From: Blattamonas nauphoetae
Lineage: Eukaryota > Preaxostyla > Oxymonadida
Reading direction: 5' to 3'
Length of the DNA: 28,868 nucleotides
NCBI GenBank assembly: GCA_033064195.1
Contig: JARBJD010000616.1
Coordinates: forward strand, 1-28,868
Notes under the pieces: generated by a model
Database searches by the model: none
Seen by the model: the letters and a program-made list of their open reading frames with translations, nothing else
What the model was told of the DNA's origin: nothing
Program-made: the position numbers and the translations under genes
Shown here: piece after piece, positions 8,913-17,830 of the stretch
How positions within the stretch are numbered: position 1 is the first letter of the stretch
How the letters are laid out: the number at the start of each line of letters is the position of its first letter

Positions 8913-8942
8913 TTAATACAAATTAAAAAATTCAAAAATAAA
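8913..8942 (-). promoter_or_regulatory. Common start motif within the left terminal repeat
   Basis: A two-block A-rich motif (TTAATACAAATTAAAAAATT then CAAAAATAAA) upstream of the 129-residue gene. It is inside the terminal repeat, so an inverted copy lies at 20297-20326 facing the opposite end gene. Confidence 0.6.
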
Positions 8943-9501
8943 TTTTCATTCGTTGTTTTATCATTTGAGATCTTCCGAGACTTCGATTCTGTCATCGATG
9001 GGTTCGATCAGTCTTGTTTGATCAGAGAAAGTACTTCAATGGGACTCGATCCTCTCATTTCGTTCCTGACTGCTCTTTACCGTTTGATTTAGGTGTGTTT
9101 CACTTTCTACTTTCACATTTGTTCTCTTTTCTTTTTCGCCAACTCATTCTCGTTCTCGATCATTCACTTTTTTCTTCTCCTCTCGTTCAGGTACACTACT
9201 TCGTTTTATCTTCTGGAATTTCGTTTCCGACTTATTCTTAAATGGTTTGTTCTCTTTTTGCTTTCACTCTTTCCTAAAATCTTCTTATGTACCATCTCTG
9301 ATCTGACCAAACTTGACCTCTCACAGCTGATGAAGAATCGCTTCTTATCTCTGGAAAGTATGTTTCCCTTCTGACAAATAACTTGTGTGCTCTTCTCTTT
9401 CTTTCATCTCTTTTTAAATTTCTTTTCTGACCTCTCACCAACTGATCCTCTCGACGTCGATGAACTATCGCGTCTTACTTTTCGAAAGTGACTTTCACCG
9501 A

Positions 9502-9950
9502 CCAATTTTGGCAAACTGCAACTTGGCGGGACAGATCAAAATGGACTCTAACAGTCAAAAACACACTATTAATATCTTTCTAGGGAAGATATGTTGCTCT
9601 AGGATTCCGAAAAAAAGTACAGAAACCTCGGAGGAAATCATAAAAATAAGGGTCGGATCAAACCATGAAATCTAAAATAGGAAATCTCAGAAATGTATAG
9701 ACCTCTAGAAAGTTCCAAGCCTTGATATTAAAGGAATAGGTGTTCTTTGAAGATAAATGAAGGTTTAATGACAGAGAATCAACCAATTCTTTTTCAAGAT
9801 CGCCCTAATTCACTATCAGAAATTTTGAGAAAATGAAGTTTTTCCGAATCTCTTATCGCTTCGATTCTCCTTATTTCCTAGAAAATCACCAGTACAATCA
9901 CTCATTGACTGAATATGTCTGTCCGACCAAGTTGCATGTTGCCCCAATTT
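9502..9950. mobile_element. MITE-like insert (~450 bp) in left terminal repeat
   Basis: The segment is absent at the matching place in the other arm, where sequence runs straight from TTTCACCGA to AACTTGTTTG. Its ends form imperfect inverted repeats of about 32 bases: the left end reads AATTTTGGCAAACTGCAACT and the right end, reversed, reads AATTGGGGCAACATGCAACT, both continuing TTGG.CGGACAGA-like. There is no coding capacity and no clear target duplication was seen. It is best read as a small non-autonomous DNA transposon that entered this arm after it separated from the other. Confidence 0.7.
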
Positions 9951-10339
9951 TTTCAAGTTTGTTCTCTTTTTTGTTTTATCTTTTCCTAAAATTTATTTTT
10001 GAACTCAGATCTTCACATCACTTTTTGTCTTCTCTTTTTCTCTCTCCACTTCACTCTTGGATTTTCATTGTCACTTCATTCTTATTTTCTCTTCATTGTC
10101 TCTCACTTTTTTCAAAAATTAAAGTTGAACATGAGTTCTAAAATTTTTGATCAACTTTTTGGTGCTCGAAATTTCTCGATCGATCGTCGATTTTGATTCA
10201 GAAGGTACGCCGCTTTGTTTTACTTTCTATTGACCTTGAATTCATGTTCTCCCTCTTTTAACTTTCTCATTTCGACTCTTCTCTTTTCATAAAACCTTCT
10301 CTTGGACTCAATTTGGCTCTTTTTCAGTCTTCTTCATTC

Positions 10340-10880
10340 AGGTACAGTACAATGTTTTATGTTCTAACGAAGGTGGATCCAAGTCGAGATTAACCGGTTT
10401 GTTCACTTTTTCACTGAATTCTTTGATAAAAACCATTGTTGTACCAGATACAATCGATCACAAAAGACCCCTTCGAATTGGGTACACGATCGCGCTTTAT
10501 CGTTCACTGAATGTTGAATTACGGAGATGAACCTGGTGTGATCACGTTTTATTATTTGTTCACTTTTTAAAACCCATAGTTAACTCGATGTCAATGATCC
10601 TCACATCTGAGGTACAGTATGGTGTTTTAGACTTCGAAAGAATGTGTCACTGAAGAATTGAAACTGGTATCCTCTGTTTCCACATTCATTCTTTCTTAAA
10701 ATCAATTTGTGTACCAGATAAAGTGGACTGAAGAGTGACCATCCAATCGAGTGAAGCGTTGCTGTTTATGGTCGCAAAGGATGTCTCACAACTGGAACCA
10801 AACTGGTATTCTCTTGTTTTTTATTTATCTAATTCTAAAATTCAATTATGAACACAATAGAAACAATCCACAGTGCCCGC
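10340..10880. repeat. Two degenerate ~270-bp tandem units within terminal repeat
   Basis: The landmark AGGTACAGTA...GTTTTA occurs at 10340 and 10610, and GTACCAGATA occurs at 10441 and 10711. Both pairs are 270 bases apart, which marks a tandem duplication. Further single landmark copies lie at 9189 and 10203. The mirrored units are in the other arm. Confidence 0.65.
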
Positions 10881-11617
10881 TCAATATCAATTCTCCAATT
10901 ATGTTTTAAAGTTCAACAGTATGTTTTTCTAAACTCAGTTCACATGGATTAGGCGAGACTGGTTTCGTTCGCGCATAAAAATCATTTTGTAACCTTGATC
11001 TCGTCGTTTTTTACTCTCCTCGTTTCTTTCGTCCCTCACTTCACTTTATTGTTTGATTGCCACTTCATTCACTTTTGTTTGCTCTTTTTATGCGAATTTT
11101 CGATGAACGCGTTCATAAAACACATTAGTGTACCCCAATTCTCACTTCATCCACTTCACCATTCACTATTGTACTTGCTCACTTCATTGTACCTTGTTTC
11201 AATCTCTTTTTGTCAAATTAAGCAAAAGTCAAAACAATGAAGACATAATGATGTGCGCGTGAGGTGTGAACGACGGAAAAAGGGTTGTGAAATGAGGTAA
11301 ATGAGAGTGTCTTATGAACGGATAAGTGGTGAAATGGAACAAAGAAGATGAGTGATACAATGTGCTGAAATGAGTTTTGTTAAGACAAACGTGAAGTCAA
11401 GATATGAGGAAAAGACGTAAAATCAACTTTATAGAAAAGTACCGAACAAAAGTGTTAAAAATTCAGCCACTCCCTCCTCAGAACGTGAGAAAGGGAGGAT
11501 GATATGTGAAAACACATACAAAAATGACGGTGACTGAAAGTGAGGTGAAAATGTGGTGAATCAAAGGTGTGTGCAAAAAGAGGACTAATGAAGTGGGAAA
11601 ACAGGAAATCTCAAAAA

Positions 11618-11778
11618 GCGTCGCTAGGACGCGAATGCGAAGAATTTAGAAGATCTAACGTTAAAAACGAAAATTGGCAAAAAGTGTCCGAAGGATCGTG
11701 ACGTGAAAAGGTTCATACCTAAAGTCGCCAGAAGGCGTTCTTATCCAATCTAACACAAAAAGGCGTCATAAGAGGACG
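11618..11778. repeat. Four short subterminal dyads near element tip
   Basis: Four imperfect dyads of similar build lie within 160 bases of each other: GCGTCGCTAGGACGC (11618), GTCCGAAGGATC (11687), GTCGCCAGAAGGCG (11724) and CGTCATAAGAGGACG (11764). Mirrored copies lie at about 17899-18060 in the other arm. Their place next to the tip suggests protein-binding sites for integrase or the priming complex. Confidence 0.45.
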
Positions 11779-11846
11779 ATTCCTGAGCGAAAGATGATGG
11801 AAGACAGGGTCCATACCGTATCTCGAAAAATTCGACTCGTAAAAAT

Positions 11847-12942
11847 CCTCAATGGGTCGGATCAAACTTTTTTTCCAAAAAGTGTTTTTTATCGCGAATT
11901 TCACCTTTCGAAATCGATTTTGTAATTTTAGAAGATGTTTGAGGTGAATGTGAGACATAAAGTAGTTGTTTGTAGCGAAATCTGAAAATCGACTTTTTTG
12001 TCACTTTTTTGATCACAGTTCGGTACGTAGCTCCACGAATTCTCAACCGATTTTCATCGGGATTGTTTTGATCGACGACTCACATCGTCCTCGACATTTT
12101 AGAATTTTTTTCGATTTTTTCGAAGTGGTTCTCAAGTTGGATTCACTTTGTTCGAGTTCAAAAGTGAAAAAACATCGAAAAAAGTGACAACATTTTTGGA
12201 ATATGACAAAAATTTGCTTCAAAATTGACGCTTAAAATGAGATCAAAATATTGAACATATTTCTGGAATTTAGGTCAAATATTGGCATCATTGAAATGGC
12301 CTAAATTCCTTTTAATACAAGATTTAGAAATGGTCAATCGGAATTGACTTTCAACTTTGGTTTTCAATGACTATTTCAATCTGGTTCCCAAATCGTCTAC
12401 TATACTACTTGGGGCATGGTGTCGGATTATGCCAAAAATACAAATGAATTATGATACTTCCACGCGATCCTGAGGACACCTCAAAATTCATCGTCTTGGA
12501 CATTTGTTTTCATGTGTTCTTGTCGAATCTTCACAAATCTTGAACTGATTTTTGATGAAAGTTGCCTCTGAAACGTTCTTTTGGTGAAAAGACTATTTTG
12601 AAAAGCATATGTTGTTCAAAACAACATAACACACATGTTATTAATCGTGACGTTTTTTTTCTTAATCTGGGGAATGGGGCTTTAAAAATCTATATTGGTC
12701 ATACTAAGAAAAATAACAATTGTTTCCGCGCCAAAAAGCCTGTATCAAGAGAACAGCTCAAAATCCTGTATAAGCCAGAAATACACACATTTTTCTCAAC
12801 TTTTTCCGCTTGCGTCTCCACAAGATGCCATCCGTTTAGCACCAAATAAAGTGTATTGTAATCGTAAAGATCACGACAAAAGCTGCTCAAACAAAAGATA
12901 TTTTTTGTCACCCAATATTTTGTCGAGAAAAATATGGTTTTT
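11847..12942. other. AT-rich spacer, no gene recognised
   Basis: About 1.1 kb between the left element tip and the 244-base inverted repeat. It is rich in A and T runs and TCGA-type words. Only short, unconvincing open frames occur, and no RNA gene or repeat of the flanking elements was seen. It is probably host intergenic DNA. Confidence 0.5.
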
Positions 12943-12944
12943 AT

Positions 12945-13188
12945 AGTGGTGTCACCAATCGGTGTCTTGTCACCAATTGGTGCTTTTCTCTGAGACTATA
13001 GAGAATGTGGTGTGTATGAACTGTGTGAAGTGATAGAGTTAAAGAAGGCCTCCATCCAGAGAAAAACAAGAAATACTGGTTGAGTGTCCAATTCATGGGT
13101 TAGATCATCCCTCGTTCTGGAAAAGAGGATAAATTAGAGATTATTCACTTCATATTTTGTTTCCTTCAACTTCTTTAACAAACATAAG
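12945..13188 (+). repeat. Inverted repeat, left arm (244 bp)
   Basis: This arm is the reverse complement of 17122-17365 with no mismatch seen. Near the tip are two dyads, CACCAATCGGTG and the perfect CACCAATTGGTG, spaced 16 bases apart, which look like tandem binding sites. Confidence 0.9.
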
Positions 13189-13548
13189 GCGACTATGAAT
13201 CCTATTCTCATCGATTCTTCGTCATTTCCCCAATTTTGTCAGATAAAGGGATACCAATCTCTCCCATCTCTGAAAGTTGAAATTTAAGCACGCCTCTCTC
13301 TGAACTTTTACGTCGAACATTTTTCATCAATACTTCAACTACCGGATCAAACATCGTTCTTGTGTTCAACGTTCTCTTCACCTGGATAACTCAGATTCTC
13401 TTCCAAGCTCAAAAACATTCAATCTTGTGATCCGTGACACAAAACCGCATCGCTGCAAGCTCTCCGACACTCACACCTATTCGAACGGTAGCCAGATCAT
13501 ATTTTGAGAGATTGATCGCAGCTGCTTGATCAGGCAATCCGCTACCAA
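13189..13548. other. Interior left flank of the 4.4-kb segment, no gene recognised
   Basis: Sequence between the left inverted repeat and the degenerate host-type gene. No convincing frame, promoter or RNA gene was seen. It may hold the old 5' region of the captured gene. Confidence 0.4.
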
Positions 13549-16500
13549 ATGACTTCTTGTCAGCATTCAAGACATCACTTTGTGGCCTTACTGTTATCTC
13601 AACCGCGACGGAGCAACAAGTGTCATGCGAACGAGCATTTAGCTTCATACGGATATCTTGTTTTCACAAAATCTCCTGCCACCCAGGTCAGTCGATATTC
13701 CTGGCAATCTTTTTTCCACACTCTGCTTCGAGTTTTGCGGACTCCTTCCCCATCCGTCACTGTCACTATTCCCAACTGTCTCATCCTGCGTCGTCACGTC
13801 AACAGTCAACTCGAAACACTGCATCCAGTCGAAACTGTGTCTGGGTGCACATCCTCTTCCTATCTCCATCAGCTCTCATCCCACCGACCAACGTGTTCTT
13901 TTGTGGAAGATGGGGAAAGCGGAGATTGTTCAGATGGCAATCATGGCGGATCACTCAGCACAGCACTCTGGAAATCATGAAGTGGGACGAACTTCATCAA
14001 CATTGGAAGTGGATCATTTGAAGTTCCGCAAACGACGATCTCGTCCAACGTTGAAGGGTTTGGAATTGAATTTCTCACGAACGCTTCCTTCTCAACAACA
14101 CTTCACTCGTCTGGTTTGACTGTGTCTTGAAATGGGAATCTGACACTCGTTGGATGCTCTCTCGATGACTTTTGAGGTGGTTCATTCACTCTTCGATATG
14201 GCGCCTATGCCAACATTCATTCAGACGTGAATGGCAGTGTTCTTCATGCGATCAACACCACTGTCTCCTTCCCTCACGTGTCATTCACGAACCGCTCGTC
14301 AAAGAACGGTAGAGTAGCCAACATTGAACTCGGAGGGTCAAGTTATTTTCATGCGTACGTCACTCTTCGAAGGAAAGACACTTACGCAGATCCCATCGTT
14401 TGGAGGTGTCTCAATGAGCAACGAATATCGAGTCGTGATCGAAGGACTGAACGATCCGACAGAAATGGAGCTCATCAACTTCTTCCTCCCCTCACCAACG
14501 ATCTCAGTGAACGGGAGTCGACAGCTGCCTCTCGGAGGATACAGTGGGACAGACAACGACAAGTGCAAATGGACAGGAACCCACTGTGCGACATTGAAAT
14601 ATGGAGTGAGTCATCTAAAGCAGAAGTATAAGAATCATACACACTATCCGCAGACGATCACGTTTGTGTGGAACATGACGTACACTGAGAAGGACATTGA
14701 AATTGCAGATCAAGACGTCACTGTGAAAGGAACGACAGCGGCGAAGAAAGAGGCGGCAGATGTACTCCGCTCGATTGTTGATGTGGACTCGTCGATTGCA
14801 GAAGGAGCGAGTCTGTTCACGATCAAAGAAGAAGCTCGCCTGGCTGTGAACAATTTGGTCATCCTCTTCTCAAATCGACTCGTCAGCCAATCACCATCGT
14901 GGATTACACGTTTAACCAGACGAAAGACTCGACTGCAAGCAACACTCTCCGCTCCTCTCATTTCGTGCTCGTCGGACACATCGTCTCTCTTCATTTCTTC
15001 CGCAACTTTCCATTCATTCTCTGTGACAAATCACACGCTGGTGGAGATCAGGAGCGAACACCCAACTTCCATTCTCTCCACCTCGTTCTCAGATTGTGTC
15101 CGAACTGACCCAGATCAACCCAAGCTGATTCTTGTGACATCCTCGTCTCTCTCATCCATCTTGTCGGGAACACTCTGGGAAGGCTCCTTCTCTCCCGACC
15201 AGCCACTCCCTCGACTTTGTTGGGCGGGACAGTTCGCTGATGTCGAATGAGAAATGGTTCGAAACATCACTGATGTACCATCTCCTTGCCCCAACAGTGA
15301 AAATTGTGGCGGGAGAAACAGGAAAGAAAGAACAAAGTGAACACCCGAAATGTGGATCTGATCGACTTCGATGTTCGTCACTGGAACCTGCAGTGGCTTC
15401 TGCTCTCTCTCACGCACTCCTGAATTCAATTGAGGTCGCAGGAACAACGGCACTTTCCTCCTCTCTTGTTGTCTCCTCATCAGCCTCAATCTCGTCTCCT
15501 TCAACGAAGTAGGTCATCGTCCAGTCTGGAGTTGGATCCATCACAATGAATGGCGCCAGCCAGACACTCTCTTTCGACTCGCTTCTCTTCCACCTTTCTC
15601 CAAGCAGTGCAGTTCTAACATTCTTCATCGTCTCCACTGGAACCCTATCCCTGACATCGTGTGATGTCGGCTCAGACACTCTGACTAAGCTGAATGACCA
15701 TACAATCTCATCGGTTCACGTTTCAAACGATCCCTCTCTTGGCACTGTCATCCATCTCTCGCTCGGCACGACATTCTCATCCACAATAGACACTCTATTC
15801 GACGAGATCGCGTCAAATGGAACAGGCTCGCTCATCTTTGTTGAGGCATCTGATCTCGATTCAACATCCAAACAAGCACCATTCGCTCTTCTTAAAAGTT
15901 CTATCGAGCCTCCACAGGGACGGTTGTTCACAGAAGCCGAGAAGGACGAGTTTGTTGGGCAGGTCGGAACTGACTCTCCAGAAAGCATGTTCTCCTTCGG
16001 GTTTCCTCACACGATTCAAGAGACCACGCTGTCTGTCCACGGAGAGGGAGAGGATCATGCCAATTGTGGACTCACTCAGCTTCCTTGTGAGACGTTGGAC
16101 AAAGGATTCTCGTCTCTCAAGCGAACAGAATCAACATTACTCGTCGGAGGTTCAACCAGCCTTGCAAAACCGCATTCGACTTCTTTTACCGAGCAGACCA
16201 TCAAATCGAAGAGCGGGATCGCAACAATCACCACGGCCTCGTCTGCCTCTTTTTCTGTTTTGGTCGATCACACACTCCATCTGACCAGTCTCGCTATCCT
16301 CTTCGGAACCGACCAAAGATCAACTTCCTTCATTTCTATCTCTACTGGTTCACTGTCGATCGAGTCGTGTTCATTTAGATCAGCTGCAACTGCTTCCACT
16401 CTGAACGACGCTCTGTTCAACATCGTCGGAAGCATGACCATCAAATCCTCCATTAAGACGAGAATCAGCACCTCATCGTCAACTGGGCTTTTCTCCATTG

Positions 16501-17020
16501 ATCTGTCTGGCACTCATTCCCTCTCCGTCATATCAACCTCCCTCGTTTCATACACGGCATCAGCTGCTCCTCTCGTCACTCTCCAACAACACCGAACTGA
16601 CCGATTGGAAATTCAACCTGAGTGGTCTCTCGTTCCCTGCCGCCTCGTCGAATGTTGTTCCGAGAGGGGCTCTGATCTTTGTGTCTGGAACATCCTTCGC
16701 GACACAAATCGTACACTCTCGTTTCCCGTCTGTGGACTCGTCGACCGATCCAGAAGCGTTTCGGGGAATGATCCTTCGACTGAAGTGTCCTCATCGCTGC
16801 TTGAGTATCTAATTGCAACAGGACGAGAGATTGATGTGGATGGGGAGAATGGGAAAGACATTGCACACTGTGGTCCCAATGGGGTGAGTGACTCTTGAGG
16901 ATGGAAGATCTGGAAGAATGAGAAAGAAACGATGTCGATCGTCACAGCCGAAGATGTCTCCACTCCAGGGTCACTTGCGGGTGTGATGACATTGGTTGAG
17001 TTGGGTCGAGCTGAATAGCA
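13549..17020 (+). pseudogene. Broken host-type repetitive (beta-helix-like) surface-protein gene
   Basis: This stretch has richer GC and different codon use from the Polinton genes. The sense strand reads as Ser/Thr/Leu-rich repeats with recurring modules of the form C-G-x(5)-C-x-T-L followed by a helix: KCKWTGTHCATLKYG (near 14565), HPKCGSDRLRCSSLEP (near 15345), HANCGLTQLPCETLDKG (near 16060) and DIAHCGPNG (near 16860). The repeats between them (SLSIESCSF, LTLVGCSLDD) are typical of parallel beta-helix proteins, large extracellular families in some metamonads. The gene is broken: in-frame TGA at 14128 and 14173, TAG at 15510 in the frame that is otherwise open from 15240 to 16898, frame changes between about 14880 and 15240, and another near 16590. 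No start or signal peptide could be fixed. Function is unknown. Confidence 0.6.
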
Positions 17021-17121
17021 GGCGTTCCTGACCTCATTCGAAGGGCTTCAACATATCAAGATCGATCTACCCATCTTCTCATTTCATTTTATCAACTAAA
17101 ACGAATCATGTCAATTTAAGT

Positions 17122-17365
17122 CTTATGTTTGTTAAAGAAGTTGAAGGAAACAAAATATGAAGTGAATAATCTCTAATTTATCCTCTTTTCCAGAACGAGG
17201 GATGATCTAACCCATGAATTGGACACTCAACCAGTATTTCTTGTTTTTCTCTGGATGGAGGCCTTCTTTAACTCTATCACTTCACACAGTTCATACACAC
17301 CACATTCTCTATAGTCTCAGAGAAAAGCACCAATTGGTGACAAGACACCGATTGGTGACACCACT
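17122..17365 (-). repeat. Inverted repeat, right arm (244 bp)
   Basis: Mirror of 12945-13188, apparently identical, ending GGTGACACCACT followed by ATTAT. Confidence 0.9.
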
Positions 17366-17367
17366 AT

Positions 17368-17830
17368 TATCCGTTTTCAGAAATATCCACCATATTTTAT
17401 CTTTTTTTTCTTAAAGTTCGTTTCTCTAAACAAACGTTTCTGTTGAAAAATTCAACAAAATCGGTACACAGGTTGTGAAGATATGATGGGAACACAAGCA
17501 AAAGTAGTTGATAAGAGGTATTTTGAGGATTTTTTGTGATTGTACCAGAAAAAACCACTCATTGTTGACATGGAACGAAGTGGTGACGCCTCTATTATTC
17601 GCAAGTCAACAATATATTTTTGTGAGTGTCTTTTGCTCTTCAAAATGTCATTCCACCTTCCCTCTTTCGTATCCAAGCTCGAAGTCTCCAACAGATACGT
17701 ATCATCATCGACAAAGTTTGGAATAAAAATTGTTTCATCTCACATTTAATCATTTTTTCAATCAATTTTTCTAAAAATTAATGTTTGAGAGGTGTTTCGT
17801 TCCAATTGGACAAATCATAGAAAATCTCCC
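17368..17830. other. AT-rich spacer before right element, no gene recognised
   Basis: About 460 bases between the 4.4-kb segment and the tip of the right Polinton copy. No gene, RNA or repeat was seen. With 11847-12942 it probably represents the host sequence separating the two elements. Confidence 0.5.

Larger units (their letters stand above)
1..11846 (-). mobile_element. Polinton/Maverick element, left copy, replication half
   Basis: This is the replication half of a Polinton-type element: gene X, packaging ATPase, gene Y, retrovirus-type integrase, protein-primed DNA polymerase, a 129-residue gene and a terminal inverted repeat ending near 11846. The rest of the element (capsid block and the other terminal repeat) lies off the left edge. 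The family call rests on the co-occurrence of an rve-type integrase, a type-B polymerase with protein-priming architecture and an FtsK/HerA-type P-loop ATPase, which together define Polintons. The visible coding part looks nearly whole, with about one or two breaks. Roughly 90% identity to the right-hand copy where they overlap suggests a moderately recent common source. Confidence 0.9.
8766..11846. repeat. Terminal inverted repeat, left copy (3.1 kb)
   Basis: This arm matches 17831-20473 in inverted orientation from within codon 49 of the 129-residue gene out to a shared tip TCGTAAAAAT, beyond which the sequences differ. Similarity is near-identical over the outer 1.8 kb (for example 10990-11250 against 18440-18700) and lower, about 80% by eye, in parts of the inner segment. 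The arm is longer than its partner by about 440 bases, explained by the MITE-like insert at 9502-9950. It is essentially non-coding. It holds degenerate GGTAC...GTTTTA subrepeats and a strand-composition switch near 11225 (pyrimidine-rich inside, purine-rich outside). Confidence 0.9.
12945..17365. mobile_element. Non-autonomous DNA transposon candidate with captured host gene (4.4 kb)
   Basis: Inverted repeats of 244 bases (12945-13188 and 17122-17365), identical as far as I can read, enclose 3.9 kb. The termini are AGTGGTGTCACC...GGTGACACCACT. Read as GTGGTG...CACCAC they are flanked on both sides by TA (12944-12945 and 17365-17366), as in TA-targeting families. Because TA is itself palindromic, duplication and repeat extension cannot be told apart. 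No transposase is visible; the interior is a broken host-type repeat gene. This fits gene capture by a non-autonomous element moved in trans. A chance inverted duplication is the main alternative. Identical arms imply youth or recent conversion. Confidence 0.65.

Noticed and set aside
9014-11240. Phe/Leu/Ser-rich open frames in the left terminal repeat
   Set aside because: They come from pyrimidine-rich composition, lack the start motif, and are not kept in frame between the two arms.
11847-12942. Short plus-strand frames (11966-12187 and 12562-12849)
   Set aside because: AT-rich, without family resemblance, start context or repetition; most likely chance.
15240-16898. Reassigned TAG in the host-type gene (sense reads through 15510)
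   Set aside because: The same gene also has TGA stops and frame changes, so ordinary decay explains it, and TAA ends such as that of the ATPase (at 1733) behave as normal stops.
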